From the NCBI RefSeq assembly GCF_000018045.1, contig NC_009792.1:124001-188000 (forward strand): DNA of 64,000 nt, read 5' to 3'. A model generated the notes under the pieces. It did no database searches and was not told where the DNA came from. It was given only the letters and a program-made list of their open reading frames with translations. Positions 1 through 10,297 of this stretch are shown here, one piece after another. The position numbers and the translations under genes are program-made. This DNA comes from Citrobacter koseri ATCC BAA-895. Its GTDB lineage: Bacteria; Pseudomonadota; Gammaproteobacteria; Enterobacterales; Enterobacteriaceae. Every line of letters begins with the position of its first letter. Position 1 is the stretch's first letter.

Positions 1-862
1 ATTGGTGCATGGCGATACGACAACCACTCTCGCCACCAGTCTGGCGGCTTTCTACCAGCGTATCCCTGTCGGTCATGTAGAGGCCGGGCTGCGAACCGGC
101 GATCTCTACTCCCCCTGGCCTGAAGAGGCGAACCGCACCTTGACCGGTCGCCTGGCGATGTACCATTTTGCGCCGACGGAAAATTCACGGCAGAATTTAC
201 TGCGGGAACAGATCCCTGATAACCACATCTTTGTCACCGGCAATACCGTGATTGATGCGCTGATCTGGGTGCGCGATCGTGTACTGGCCAGCGATACGCT
301 ACGCGCCGAACTGGCAAAGCGGTATCCTTTCCTGTGTGACGATAAAAAAATGATCCTGGTGACCGGACATCGCCGTGAGAGCTTTGGCCGGGGGTTTGAG
401 CAAATCTGTCATGCGCTGGCGGAGATAGCCGCTACCAATCAGGATGTACAAATTGTGTATCCGGTTCACCTGAATCCCAACGTCAGCGAACCGGTTAACC
501 GCATCCTGGGTCATGTTGAAAATGTGATACTGATTGAGCCGCAGGATTACCTGCCGTTTGTCTGGCTGATGAACCACGCCTGGCTGATCCTTACCGATTC
601 CGGCGGGATTCAGGAAGAGGCGCCGTCATTAGGCAAACCGGTGTTGGTTATGCGCGAAATGACGGAACGGCCAGAAGCCGTTACCGCTGGCACGGTGCGT
701 CTGGTGGGAACCGATTCACACCGTATTGTGGAAGAAGTTACACGTTTGCTGCACGACGAAAATGAATATCAAACCATGAGCCGCGCCCATAATCCTTATG
801 GCGACGGGCAGGCGTGCGGCCGCATTTTACACGCGTTAAAAAATAATCGGGTATCGCTATGA
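1..862 (+). CDS. wecB: UDP-N-acetylglucosamine 2-epimerase (partial, 5' end outside window)
   Basis: Non-hydrolysing epimerase that interconverts UDP-GlcNAc and UDP-ManNAc, the first step towards the ManNAcA residue of enterobacterial common antigen (ECA); cytoplasmic. The reading frame is open from base 2, so only the C-terminal 286 or so of about 376 residues are here. Family motifs are clear: HGDTTTT near the left edge, GHVEAGLRTGD, the VTGHRRE segment, and TDSGGIQEEAP, which belongs to the UDP-binding site of this GT-B-like fold. Its stop overlaps the wecC start by 4 bases, indicating translational coupling. The symbol rffE is a synonym. Identification is secure; the truncation is caused by the window edge and not by mutation. 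Confidence 0.97.
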   Translation, partial: LVHGDTTTTLATSLAAFYQRIPVGHVEAGLRTGDLYSPWPEEANRTLTGRLAMYHFAPTENSRQNLLREQIPDNHIFVTGNTVIDALIWVRDRVLASDTLRAELAKRYPFLCDDKKMILVTGHRRESFGRGFEQICHALAEIAATNQDVQIVYPVHLNPNVSEPVNRILGHVENVILIEPQDYLPFVWLMNHAWLILTDSGGIQEEAPSLGKPVLVMREMTERPEAVTAGTVRLVGTDSHRIVEEVTRLLHDENEYQTMSRAHNPYGDGQACGRILHALKNNRVSL

Positions 863-2121
863 GTTTTACGACCATTTCTGTTATTGGGCTGGGATACATC
901 GGGTTGCCGACGGCTGCGGCCTTTGCTTCTCGCCAAAAGCACGTTATTGGCGTGGATATCAATCAGCAGGCGGTGGACACCATCAACCGTGGAGCCATCC
1001 ATATTGTTGAGCCGGATCTGGATAGCGTCGTGAAAACTGCGGTTGAAGGCGGATTCCTCCGGGCAACGACAACGCCGGTAGCAGCCGACGCGTACTTGAT
1101 CGCCGTGCCGACGCCGTTCAAGGGCGATCACGACCCCGATATGGTTTATGTCGAAGCGGCCGCGAAATCTATTGCTCCCGTACTGAAAAAAGGCGCGCTG
1201 GTCATCCTCGAATCCACCTCGCCGGTGGGCGCGACAGAACAAATGGCCGCATGGCTGGCGGAAATGCGCCCGGATCTGACTTTCCCGCAGCAGGCGGGGG
1301 AACAGGCTGATGTGAACATTGCCTACTGCCCGGAGCGCGTATTGCCAGGTCAGGTCATGGTGGAGCTTATCAAAAATGACCGCGTGATTGGCGGCATGAC
1401 GCCGGTATGTTCTGCGCGTGCCAGCGAGTTGTACAAGATTTTCCTTGAAGGCGAGTGTGTGGTGACTAATTCCCGCACCGCCGAAATGTGTAAGCTCACG
1501 GAAAACAGCTTCCGTGACGTCAATATCGCCTTTGCGAACGAGCTGTCGCTGATTTGCGCCGATCAGGGGATTAACGTCTGGGAACTGATTCGTCTGGCGA
1601 ATCGTCATCCGCGCGTGAATATTCTCCAGCCTGGGCCGGGCGTGGGCGGCCACTGCATCGCCGTCGATCCGTGGTTTATTGTGGCGCAAAACCCGCAGCA
1701 GGCACGGCTGATCCGTACCGCGCGTGAAGTGAACGACGGTAAACCACACTGGGTGGTGGCGCAGGTGAAAGCCGCAGTGGCGGATTGCCTGACGGCAACG
1801 AATAAGCGCGCCAGCGACATCAAAATCGCCTGCTTTGGTCTGGCGTTTAAACCGAATATTGACGATCTGCGTGAAAGCCCGGCGATGGGCATTGCGCAGG
1901 AGATTGCGCAATGGCATGCCGGTGAAACGCTGGTGGTAGAGCCTAATATTCATCAGTTGCCGAAAAAACTGGAAGGTCGCTGCACGTTAGCCACGCTGGA
2001 AAATGCGCTGGCGGAAGCGGATGTGCTGGTCATGCTGGTTGACCATCATCCGTTTAAAGCGATTAACGGCGACGCCGTGCGGCAACGCTACATTGTGGAT
2101 ACAAAAGGAGTCTGGCGCTGA
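859..2121 (+). CDS. wecC: UDP-N-acetyl-D-mannosamine dehydrogenase
   Basis: NAD-dependent enzyme of the UDP-glucose/GDP-mannose dehydrogenase family; it oxidises UDP-ManNAc twice to UDP-ManNAcA, the second sugar of the ECA repeat. The 420-residue length is the family norm. An N-terminal Rossmann motif GLGYIGLP is at residues 10-17, and the segment GPGVGGHCIAVDP holds the catalytic cysteine at about residue 266. The C-terminal UDP-binding domain follows, with the LAFKPNIDDLRESP signature. It overlaps wecB by 4 bases and its TGA shares a base with the rffG ATG, so it is mid-operon. The synonym is rffD. Confidence 0.97.
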   Translation: MSFTTISVIGLGYIGLPTAAAFASRQKHVIGVDINQQAVDTINRGAIHIVEPDLDSVVKTAVEGGFLRATTTPVAADAYLIAVPTPFKGDHDPDMVYVEAAAKSIAPVLKKGALVILESTSPVGATEQMAAWLAEMRPDLTFPQQAGEQADVNIAYCPERVLPGQVMVELIKNDRVIGGMTPVCSARASELYKIFLEGECVVTNSRTAEMCKLTENSFRDVNIAFANELSLICADQGINVWELIRLANRHPRVNILQPGPGVGGHCIAVDPWFIVAQNPQQARLIRTAREVNDGKPHWVVAQVKAAVADCLTATNKRASDIKIACFGLAFKPNIDDLRESPAMGIAQEIAQWHAGETLVVEPNIHQLPKKLEGRCTLATLENALAEADVLVMLVDHHPFKAINGDAVRQRYIVDTKGVWR

Positions 2122-3188
2122 TGAAACGGATTCTGGTCACTGGCGGCGCGGGATTTATCGGCTCTGCCGTTGTACGCCACATCATTGATGAAACCCCCGA
2201 CGCCGTGGTGGTGGTGGATAAGCTCACCTACGCCGGAAACCTGATGTCGCTGGCGCCAGTTGCACAGCATGAGCGCTTTGCCTTTGAGAGAGTGGATATC
2301 TGCGATCGGGCATCGCTGGATCGCGTTTTTCAGCAGTACCAGCCGGATTACGTGATGCATCTGGCGGCGGAAAGCCACGTTGATCGGTCTATCGACGGCC
2401 CGGCTGCGTTTATTGAAACCAATATCGTGGGAACCTACACGCTGCTGGAAGCGGCCCGGACTTACTGGGCGACGCTCAATGATGAGAAAAAATCGGCGTT
2501 TCGTTTCCACCATATCTCCACTGACGAGGTGTATGGCGATCTGCATTCCACGGATGATTTCTTTACTGAGACCACGCCGTATGCGCCGAGCAGTCCTTAT
2601 TCCGCCTCGAAAGCCAGCAGCGATCACCTGGTGCGCGCGTGGTTGCGCACCTATGGTCTGCCGACGCTGGTCACTAACTGTTCCAATAATTACGGCCCTT
2701 ACCACTTCCCGGAAAAGCTGATCCCATTGATGATCCTGAACGCGCTGGCGGGTAAACCGCTGCCGGTGTATGGCAATGGACAACAGATCCGCGACTGGCT
2801 GTACGTTGAAGATCACGCCAGGGCGCTGTATCGCGTGCTGACGGCGGGCGAAGTGGGGGAGACATATAACATTGGCGGCCATAATGAGCGTAAGAATCTG
2901 GAGGTTGTGGAAACGATTTGCGATCTGCTGGAAGAGCTTGCGCCACAAAAACCGCTGGGCGTGGCGCATTATCGCTCCCTGATCGCTTTTGTGGATGACC
3001 GTCCAGGCCATGATTTACGCTATGCCATCGACGCAGCGAAAATTGCGCGTGAACTTGGCTGGACGCCGCAGGAAACCTTTGAAAGCGGAATGCGGAAAAC
3101 CGTGCAGTGGTATCTGGCGAATGAGGCCTGGTGGAAGCCCGTGCAGGATGGCAGCTATCAGGGTGAACGTTTAGGTCTGAAGGGCTAA
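2121..3188 (+). CDS. rffG: dTDP-glucose 4,6-dehydratase (ECA-specific paralogue)
   Basis: Converts dTDP-glucose to dTDP-4-keto-6-deoxyglucose on the route to dTDP-Fuc4NAc, the third ECA sugar. It is an extended short-chain dehydrogenase with NAD-binding GGAGFIG at residues 8-14, the STDEVYGD segment at 133-140 carrying the Thr/Asp/Glu dehydratase residues, and the YxxxK pair at Tyr160/Lys164. The 355-residue length is as expected. Most enteric bacteria with a rhamnose-containing O-antigen carry a second copy, rmlB; the position inside the ECA cluster identifies this one as rffG. The ATG overlaps the wecC stop by one base. A short gap of 17 bases with an AGGAGG-like site leads to rffH. Confidence 0.96.
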   Translation: MKRILVTGGAGFIGSAVVRHIIDETPDAVVVVDKLTYAGNLMSLAPVAQHERFAFERVDICDRASLDRVFQQYQPDYVMHLAAESHVDRSIDGPAAFIETNIVGTYTLLEAARTYWATLNDEKKSAFRFHHISTDEVYGDLHSTDDFFTETTPYAPSSPYSASKASSDHLVRAWLRTYGLPTLVTNCSNNYGPYHFPEKLIPLMILNALAGKPLPVYGNGQQIRDWLYVEDHARALYRVLTAGEVGETYNIGGHNERKNLEVVETICDLLEELAPQKPLGVAHYRSLIAFVDDRPGHDLRYAIDAAKIARELGWTPQETFESGMRKTVQWYLANEAWWKPVQDGSYQGERLGLKG

Positions 3189-3205
3189 ACCCGGAGGAGG
3201 AACGC

Positions 3206-4087
3206 ATGAAAGGTATCATTCTGGCGGGCGGCTCTGGCACCCGCCTGCATCCGATTACGCGCGGCGTGTCAAAGCAGCTTCTGCCGATTTATGACAAGCC
3301 GATGATCTACTATCCGCTGTCGGTACTGATGCTGGCGGGTATCCGGGAAATCCTGATTATCACCACACCGGAAGATAAGCACTATTTTCAGCGTCTGCTG
3401 GGCGATGGTTCGGAGTTTGGCATTGAGTTGCAATATGCCGAACAACCCAGCCCGGATGGGCTGGCGCAGGCCTTTATCATTGGTGAAACATTCCTTAACG
3501 GCGAGCCGTCCTGTCTTGTACTGGGCGACAATATCTTCTTTGGTCAGGGTTTCAGCCCGAAATTGCGTCATGTGGCGGCGCGAACCGAAGGGGCGACCGT
3601 TTTTGGTTATCAGGTTATGGACCCGGAACGTTTTGGCGTCGTGGAGTTCGACGACAATTTTCGCGCGGTCTCGCTGGAAGAAAAGCCGAAACAGCCGAAA
3701 TCAAACTGGGCGGTGACCGGTCTCTATTTTTACGACAGCAAGGTAGTAGAGTACGCGAAGCGCGTGAAGCCTTCCGAGCGCGGTGAGCTGGAAATTACGT
3801 CCATTAATCAGATGTACCTTAATGACGGCAAGCTGACGGTTGAGTTGCTCGGTCGCGGCTTTGCGTGGCTGGATACCGGCACCCATGACAGCCTGATTGA
3901 AGCGAGCACGTTTGTGCAGACGGTTGAAAAACGCCAGGGCTTCAAAATCGCCTGTCTGGAAGAGATCGCCTGGCGCAACGGCTGGCTGGATGACGAGGGC
4001 GTAAAACGCGCCGCCAGTTCTTTAGCGAAAACCGGCTACGGCCAATATTTACTGGAGCTACTCCGTGCCCGTCCGCGCCAGTATTGA
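3206..4087 (+). CDS. rffH: glucose-1-phosphate thymidylyltransferase (ECA-specific paralogue)
   Basis: Condenses dTTP with glucose-1-phosphate to give dTDP-glucose, the precursor used by the neighbouring RffG. The nucleotidyltransferase signature GGSGTRLHPIT lies at residues 8-18, followed by the KQLLPIYDKP sugar-phosphate loop and the metal-binding LGDN motif near residue 108. The length of 293 fits the RmlA family. A strong AGGAGG Shine-Dalgarno precedes the ATG. The 3' end overlaps wecD by 23 bases in another frame, so the two are probably translationally coupled. As with rffG, a rhamnose-pathway paralogue (rmlA) may exist elsewhere; the context makes this the ECA copy. Confidence 0.96.
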   Translation: MKGIILAGGSGTRLHPITRGVSKQLLPIYDKPMIYYPLSVLMLAGIREILIITTPEDKHYFQRLLGDGSEFGIELQYAEQPSPDGLAQAFIIGETFLNGEPSCLVLGDNIFFGQGFSPKLRHVAARTEGATVFGYQVMDPERFGVVEFDDNFRAVSLEEKPKQPKSNWAVTGLYFYDSKVVEYAKRVKPSERGELEITSINQMYLNDGKLTVELLGRGFAWLDTGTHDSLIEASTFVQTVEKRQGFKIACLEEIAWRNGWLDDEGVKRAASSLAKTGYGQYLLELLRARPRQY

Positions 4088-4742
4088 ACCATTAACGTGG
4101 GAAAATACGTTCTTTGGCGTCAATAGCGCTATTGTTCGCGTGAACCCTGCCGCGCCGGTGTTAACGCCAGAGGCATTGCAACCCTGGTCGCGCGTGCAGG
4201 CGAAAATTTCTGCTGCGCGCACGGATGAATTAGATGCGCTGCAACAGTTGGGGTTTTCGCTGGTAGAAGGCGAAGTCGACTTCAGCCTGCCGGTCGCTGG
4301 CGTTGAACGTATTTCTGGCGTGGAAATTGCACAAATTGCCGATATTCCCGCGTTACGTCAACAGGCGTCCGCCGCGTTTGCGCAAAGCCGTTTCCGCGCA
4401 CCGTGGTATGCGCCGGACGCCAGCGCCCGTTTTTATGCTCAGTGGATTGAAAATGCCGTGCGCGGCACCTTCGATCACCAGTGTCTGGTTATCCGGGCGG
4501 CGAATAACGATATTCGCGGGTTTGTCTCGCTGCGCGAACTGAACGACACCGATGCGCGCATCGGCCTGCTGGCCGGGCGTGGCGCAGGAGCAGAATTAAT
4601 GCAGGCAGCGCTCGCGTGGGCGCAGTCTCGCGGAAAGACAACATTGCGGGTGGCGACCCAGATGGGCAACACCGCCGCGCTTAAACGTTATATACAGAGC
4701 GGTGGCAACGTAGAAAGCACCGCGTACTGGTTATACAGGTGA
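4065..4742 (+). CDS. wecD: dTDP-4-amino-4,6-dideoxy-D-galactose N-acetyltransferase
   Basis: GNAT-family acetyltransferase that uses acetyl-CoA to turn dTDP-Fuc4N into dTDP-Fuc4NAc, the last nucleotide-sugar step of ECA precursor synthesis. The 225 residues end in the GNAT acetyl-CoA region with a GLLAGRGAGAELM stretch, equivalent to the R/Q-x-x-G-x-G/A P-loop, and an MGNTAALKRY helix. The start is a GTG at 4065 inside the end of rffH; the encoded N-terminus MPVRASIEPLTWE matches the E. coli protein I recall. Also called rffC. It stops 4 bases before wecE. Confidence 0.95.
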   Translation: MPVRASIEPLTWENTFFGVNSAIVRVNPAAPVLTPEALQPWSRVQAKISAARTDELDALQQLGFSLVEGEVDFSLPVAGVERISGVEIAQIADIPALRQQASAAFAQSRFRAPWYAPDASARFYAQWIENAVRGTFDHQCLVIRAANNDIRGFVSLRELNDTDARIGLLAGRGAGAELMQAALAWAQSRGKTTLRVATQMGNTAALKRYIQSGGNVESTAYWLYR

Positions 4743-4746
4743 CAAA

Positions 4747-5877
4747 ATGATTCCATTTAACGCGCCGCCGGTGGTGGGAACCGAACTCGATTACATGCAG
4801 TCAGCGCTGGGAAGCGGCAAGCTTTGCGGAGATGGCGGCTTTACGCGCCGTTGCCAGCAGTGGCTGGAGCAACGTTTTGGCAGCGCTAAAGTGTTGCTGA
4901 CGCCATCCTGTACGGCGTCACTTGAAATGGCGGCATTGCTGCTGGACATCCAGCCGGGCGATGAAGTCATTATGCCAAGCTACACCTTCGTTTCTACCGC
5001 CAACGCCTTTGTGCTGCGCGGGGCGAAAATCATTTTCGTCGATATCCGCCCGGATACCATGAACATTGATGAAACGCTGATTGAAGCGGCGATTACCGAC
5101 AAGACGCGCGTCATTGTTCCGGTGCATTACGCGGGCGTCGCTTGCGAAATGGACACCATTATGGCGATTGCGAAGCGTCATAATCTGTTTGTGGTGGAAG
5201 ATGCCGCGCAGGGCGTGATGTCGACCTGGAAAGGCCGTGCGCTGGGGACGATTGGTCATATCGGTTGCTTCAGTTTTCACGAAACCAAAAACTACACGGC
5301 AGGTGGTGAAGGCGGCGCGACGCTGATTAACGACCGTTCCCTGATTGAACGGGCGGAAATCATCCGTGAAAAAGGCACCAATCGCAGCCAGTTCTTCCGG
5401 GGACAGGTGGATAAATACACCTGGCGGGATATCGGCTCCAGCTATCTGATGTCCGATCTCCAGGCGGCGTATCTGTGGGCGCAGCTGGAAGCGGCCGAAC
5501 GCATCAATCAACAGCGTCTGGCGCTGTGGCAGACCTACTATGACGCACTGGCGCCGCTGGCGCGTGCGGGACGTATTGACCTGCCCTCTATCCCGGACGA
5601 CTGTAGGCACAACGCGCATATGTTTTATATCAAACTGCGGGATATTACCGATCGCAGCGCGCTGATCAACTTCCTGAAAGAGGCGGAAATCATGGCGGTG
5701 TTCCATTACATCCCGCTACATGATTGTCCGGCAGGCGACAAGTTTGGCGAGTTCCGTGGCGAAGATCGGTACACCACCAAAGAGAGCGAGCGCCTGCTGC
5801 GCTTGCCGCTGTTTTATAATCTGTCTCCCGTTAATCAGCGAACGGTGATTTCGACCTTGCTGAACTATTTCTCCTGA
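4747..5877 (+). CDS. wecE: dTDP-4-amino-4,6-dideoxygalactose transaminase
   Basis: PLP-dependent sugar aminotransferase of the DegT/DnrJ/EryC1 family; it transfers an amino group from glutamate to dTDP-4-keto-6-deoxyglucose, forming dTDP-Fuc4N, the substrate of WecD. The 376-residue protein shows the expected landmarks: PSYTF at about 78-82, VEDAAQ at 150-155 (the Asp that pairs with the PLP ring nitrogen) and the Schiff-base lysine Lys181 in SFHETKNYTAGGEGG. It lies directly between its pathway partner wecD (4-base gap) and the flippase gene wzxE (1-base gap). Also called rffA. Confidence 0.96.
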   Translation: MIPFNAPPVVGTELDYMQSALGSGKLCGDGGFTRRCQQWLEQRFGSAKVLLTPSCTASLEMAALLLDIQPGDEVIMPSYTFVSTANAFVLRGAKIIFVDIRPDTMNIDETLIEAAITDKTRVIVPVHYAGVACEMDTIMAIAKRHNLFVVEDAAQGVMSTWKGRALGTIGHIGCFSFHETKNYTAGGEGGATLINDRSLIERAEIIREKGTNRSQFFRGQVDKYTWRDIGSSYLMSDLQAAYLWAQLEAAERINQQRLALWQTYYDALAPLARAGRIDLPSIPDDCRHNAHMFYIKLRDITDRSALINFLKEAEIMAVFHYIPLHDCPAGDKFGEFRGEDRYTTKESERLLRLPLFYNLSPVNQRTVISTLLNYFS

Positions 5878-5878
5878 T

Positions 5879-7129
5879 ATGTCGCTTGCGAAAGCGTCCC
5901 TGTGGACGGCCGCCAGTACGCTGGTGAAAATTGGCGCAGGCTTACTGGTCGTAAAACTGCTGGCGGTGTCGTTTGGCCCTGCGGGCGTCGGCCAGGCGGG
6001 TAACTTCCGCCAGATGGTGACCGTGCTCGGCGTGCTGGCCGGGGCCGGAATATTTAACGGGGTGACGAAGTATGTTGCTCAGCATCATGATAACCCTGCC
6101 CGGTTGCGTAACGTGGTGGGCACTTCATCCGCAATGGTGCTGGGGTTCTCCACGCTACTGGCGCTGGTCTTCGTGCTGGCGGCGGCCCCCATTAGCCAGG
6201 GGCTGTTTGGGCATAGCCACTACCAGGGGCTGGTGCGTTTAGTGGCGCTGGTGCAGATGGGGATCGCTTGGGCGAACCTGCTGCTGGCGCTGATGAAAGG
6301 GTTTCGTGACGCTGCCGGGAATGCGCTGTCGCTGATTGTGGGGAGCCTGGTGGGGGTTGTGGCCTACTATGGCTGCTACCGTCTGGGCGGCTATGAAGGT
6401 GCGCTGCTGGGTCTGGCGCTGGTGCCTGCGCTGGTGGTGATCCCGGCGGCGATTATGCTGATTAAACGCGGCGCGATCCCGCTTAGCTACCTGAAACCGT
6501 CGTGGGATAAAGGGCTTGCCGGACAGCTCAGCAAATTTACGCTGATGGCGCTGATTACGTCCGTCACGCTACCGGTGGCTTATGTGATGATGCGAAACCT
6601 GCTGGCGGCGCATTACAGCTGGGATGATGTTGGTATCTGGCAGGGCGTAAGCAGTATTTCCGATGCCTATCTACAATTTATTACCGCCTCGTTTAGCGTG
6701 TACTTATTGCCAACGCTGTCGCGTCTGACCGAAAAGCAGGCGATTACGCGCGAAGTGGTGAAATCGCTGAAATTTGTTCTGCCTGCGGTGGCGGCGGCGA
6801 GTTTTACGGTCTGGCTGCTGCGTGATTTCGCCATCTGGCTGCTCTTTTCCGCCAAATTCACCGCCATGCGCGATCTGTTCGCCTGGCAACTGGTGGGCGA
6901 TGTGCTGAAAGTGGGCGCGTACGTTTTTGGCTATCTGGTGATCGCAAAAGCGTCGCTGCGGTTTTATATTCTGGCTGAGATTAGCCAGTTCATTTTGTTG
7001 ATGGCATTCGCTCACTGGCTGATCCCCGCGCATGGCGCGCTGGGGGCGGCACAGGCGTATATGGCCACCTATGTGGTCTATTTCTCTCTCTGTTGTGGCG
7101 TGTTTTTACTCTGGCGTAGGCGGGCATGA
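5879..7129 (+). CDS. wzxE: lipid III (ECA repeat unit) flippase
   Basis: Integral inner-membrane protein of the MATE-like/Wzx polysaccharide exporter class that moves undecaprenyl-PP-linked GlcNAc-ManNAcA-Fuc4NAc from the cytoplasmic to the periplasmic leaflet. The 416 residues are strongly hydrophobic throughout, consistent with about 12 membrane helices. The N-terminus lacks a cleavable signal. The start codon follows the wecE TGA after a single base, and its end overlaps wecF by 4 bases. Flippase identity rests on overall similarity to WzxE and the position between the sugar-nucleotide genes and the polymerase. Confidence 0.95.
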
Positions 7130-8205
7130 CTGTACTGATTCACGTACTGGGATCGGATATCCCTCACCATAATCAAACCGTGCTACGGTTTTTCAATGAT
7201 GCGCTGGCCGCGACAAGCGAGCATGCGCGCGTGTTTATGGTTGCAGGTCAGGATGCGGGGCTCAGGGAAAGCTGCCCGGCTCTGTCGCTGAGTTTCTACG
7301 CCGGGAAAAAAACGCTGGCTGAGGCGGTCATCGCCAAAGCGAAAGCCAATCGCCAGCAACGTTTCTTCTTCCACGGTCAGTTCAATACCAGCCTGTGGCT
7401 GGCGCTGCTAAGTGGCGGAATCAAACCTGAGCAGTTTTACTGGCACATCTGGGGCGCGGATCTGTATGAAGTTTCCCGTGGGCTGAAATTCCGTCTGTTT
7501 TACCCCGTTCGTCGCATGGCGCAAAATCGAGTGGGCTGTGTGTTCGCTACTCGTGGCGATTTGAGCTATTTCGCCCGTCAGCACCCGCGCGTGCGTGGTG
7601 AACTGCTCTATTTCCCGACGCGAATGGACTCTTCGCTTAATAACATGGCAAACGATCGTCCGCGTGAAGGGAAAATGACGGTTCTGGTGGGTAACTCCGG
7701 CGATCGCAGTAACGAACATATTGCGGCGTTACGCGCGGTGTATCAGCAGTTCGGCGACACGGTAAATGTGATCGTGCCGATGGGCTATCCGGCCAATAAC
7801 GACGCGTACATTGATGAAGTCCGTCAGGCGGGACTGGCGCTGTTCAGTGCGGAAAATTTGCACATCCTCAGCGAAAAACTGGAATTCGATGCCTATCTGG
7901 CGCTGCTTCGCCAGTGCGACCTCGGGTATTTCATCTTTGCCCGTCAGCAGGGAATCGGCACGTTGTGCCTGCTTATCCAGGCGGGTGTCCCGTGCGTGCT
8001 TAACCGTGAGAACCCGTTCTGGCAGGATATGGCGGAACAGCATCTGCCCGTGTTGTTCACGACGGACGCGCTTAATGAGGGCGTGGTTCGTGAGGCGCAG
8101 CGGCAGCTGGCGTCCGTGGATAAAAGCGGGATCACCTTCTTTAGCCCAAATTACCTTGAACCGTGGCATAACGCGTTACGCATTGCCGCAGGAGAAGCCG
8201 CATGA
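7126..8205 (+). CDS. wecF: dTDP-Fuc4NAc:lipid II Fuc4NAc transferase
   Basis: Glycosyltransferase (GT56 family) that adds Fuc4NAc to lipid II, completing the ECA trisaccharide lipid III on the cytoplasmic face of the inner membrane. It has 359 residues, mostly soluble, and its start and internal segments ([34 protein letters not shown]) match the E. coli WecF protein. The ATG overlaps the wzxE stop by 4 bases and its end overlaps wzyE by 4, continuing the tightly coupled ECA operon. The synonym is rffT. Confidence 0.95.
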
Positions 8206-9554
8206 GCCTGATGCAATTTAGCGGGTTACTGGTCGTCTGGCTGCTCTCTACGCTGTTTATCGCCACGTTGACCTGGTTTGAGTTTCGCCGCGTGCGCTTT
8301 AACTTCAACGTATTCTTTTCATTGCTGTTTTTGCTGACCTTTTTCTTCGGCTTCCCGTTGACCAGCGTGCTGGTGTTCCGCTTTGACGTCGGCGTGGCGC
8401 CGCCGGAAATCCTGTTGCAGGCGTTATTGTCCGCTGCGTGTTTTTATGCCGTTTATTACGTGACCTATAAAACCCGCTTACGTAAACGCGTGACGGATGT
8501 GCCGCGCAAGCCGCTATTTACCATGAACCGGGTGGAGACTCACCTTACCTGGGTCATGCTGATGGGGATTGCACTGGTGAGCGTTGGCATCTTCTTTATG
8601 CACAATGGGTTCCTGCTGTTCCGGCTGCACTCTTACAGCCAGATCTTCTCCAGCGAAGTCTCCGGCGTGGCATTGAAACGCTTCTTCTACTTCTTTATTC
8701 CGGCGATGCTGGTGATCTACTTCCTGCGCCAGGACAGTAAAGCGTGGCTGTTTTTCCTGGTGAGTACCGTTGCGTTTGGCCTGCTGACCTACATGATTGT
8801 TGGCGGCACGCGCGCTAACATCATCATCGCGTTTGCCATCTTCCTGTTTATCGGCATTATTCGTGGCTGGATCTCGCTGTGGATGCTGGTGGCGGCGGGG
8901 GTGCTGGGAATTGTCGGGATGTTCTGGCTGGCGCTGAAGCGCTATGGGCTGAACGTGAGCGGCGATGAGGCGTTTTACACTTTCCTGTATCTGACCCGTG
9001 ATACCTTTTCGCCGTGGGAGAACCTGGCGCTGCTGTTGCAAAACTACGACAACATCGATTTCCAGGGACTGGCGCCGATCGTCCGTGATTTTTATGTCTT
9101 CATTCCTTCGTGGCTGTGGCCTGGGCGTCCGGGCATTGTGCTGAATTCAGCCAACTACTTTACCTGGGAAGTGCTGAACAACCACTCAGGCCTCGCCATT
9201 TCCCCCACGCTGATTGGTTCGCTGGTGGTGATGGGCGGCGCGCTGTTTATCCCTCTGGGGGCGGTCGCGGTTGGGCTGATTATCAAATGGTTTGACTGGC
9301 TGTATGAGCTTGGCAACCGCGAGACGAATCGCTATAAGGCGGCGATTTTGCACAGTTTCTGCTTTGGCGCCATCTTCAATATGATTGTTCTGGCGCGAGA
9401 AGGGCTGGATTCTTTTGTCTCGCGAGTGGTCTTTTTCCTCGTGATTTTTGGTGCCTGCCTGCTGGTGGCAAAACTTTTGTTCTGGCTTTTCGATTGTGCC
9501 GGGTTGGTCCATCAACGGGCGAAACCGCAGCCGCAGACTCAGGTTGAAGGATAA
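8202..9554 (+). CDS. wzyE: ECA polysaccharide polymerase
   Basis: Inner-membrane polymerase that joins flipped ECA repeat units in the periplasm, working with WzxE and the chain-length regulator WzzE (not in this window). The 450 residues contain many hydrophobic segments, consistent with 11 or more membrane helices, and a large periplasmic loop around residues 250-330. Sequence conservation among Wzy proteins is usually low, but WzyE is well conserved in enteric bacteria and this one is readily recognised. It overlaps wecF by 4 bases and lies 2 bases before wecG. Confidence 0.95.
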
Positions 9555-9556
9555 TA

Positions 9557-10297
9557 ATGACGGATAACACGACAGCGCCGCTCTATTCACTTCGTGGATT
9601 GCAGTTGATTGGCTGGCGCGATATGCAACATGCGCTGAATTACCTGTTTGCCGATGGGCAAATGAAGCAGGGTACGCTGGTGGCGATCAATGCTGAGAAA
9701 ATGCTGACCGCAGAAGATGACCCGGAAGTCAGGGCGTTGATTGATGCCGCCGAGTTTAAATATGCGGATGGCATTAGCGTCGTGCGCTCAGTGCGTAAGA
9801 AATTCCCCCAGGCGCAGGTTTCACGGGTGGCCGGGGCCGATCTCTGGGAAGAACTGATGGCGCGCGCTGGTAAAGAAGGGACGCCCGTTTTTCTGGTCGG
9901 CGGTAAGCCGGAGGTGCTGGCGCAGACGGAAGCGAAACTGCGTGCGCAGTGGAACGTCAATATTGTCGGTAGCCAGGACGGTTATTTTAAACCTGAGCAG
10001 CGCCAGGCGCTGTTTGAGCGCATCCATGCCAGCGGGGCGAAGATTGTGACCGTGGCGATGGGATCGCCGAAACAAGAAATCCTGATGCGCGACTGTCGGG
10101 TGATTCATCCTCAGGCCTTATATATGGGGGTGGGCGGCACCTACGATGTCTTTACCGGTCATGTGAAACGCGCGCCCAAAATGTGGCAGACGCTGGGGCT
10201 GGAGTGGCTGTATCGCCTGCTGTCTCAGCCGAGCCGTATCACCCGCCAGCTGCGTCTGTTGCGCTATCTCCGCTGGCATTACACCGGCAATCTCTGA
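9557..10297 (+). CDS. wecG: UDP-ManNAcA transferase (lipid II synthase)
   Basis: WecG/TagA/CpsF family (GT26) glycosyltransferase that transfers ManNAcA from UDP-ManNAcA to lipid I (Und-PP-GlcNAc), giving lipid II; peripheral inner-membrane protein. The 246 residues carry the family landmarks: an INAEK segment near residue 36, KYADGISVVR about residue 70, VAMGSPKQE near 170 and MGVGGTYDVFTGHVKRAP near 195, followed by a basic, amphipathic C-terminal region rich in Leu and Arg (residues 215-246) that resembles a membrane-docking tail. It is the last ECA gene; a 206-base gap to yifK follows. The synonym is rffM. Confidence 0.95.
   Translation: MTDNTTAPLYSLRGLQLIGWRDMQHALNYLFADGQMKQGTLVAINAEKMLTAEDDPEVRALIDAAEFKYADGISVVRSVRKKFPQAQVSRVAGADLWEELMARAGKEGTPVFLVGGKPEVLAQTEAKLRAQWNVNIVGSQDGYFKPEQRQALFERIHASGAKIVTVAMGSPKQEILMRDCRVIHPQALYMGVGGTYDVFTGHVKRAPKMWQTLGLEWLYRLLSQPSRITRQLRLLRYLRWHYTGNL

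Noticed and set aside
796..1953. 385-codon reverse-strand ORF opposite wecC
   Set aside because: Shadow of wecC: the codon-position bias belongs to the forward strand, the peptide is rich in Arg/His, and no family is recognisable.
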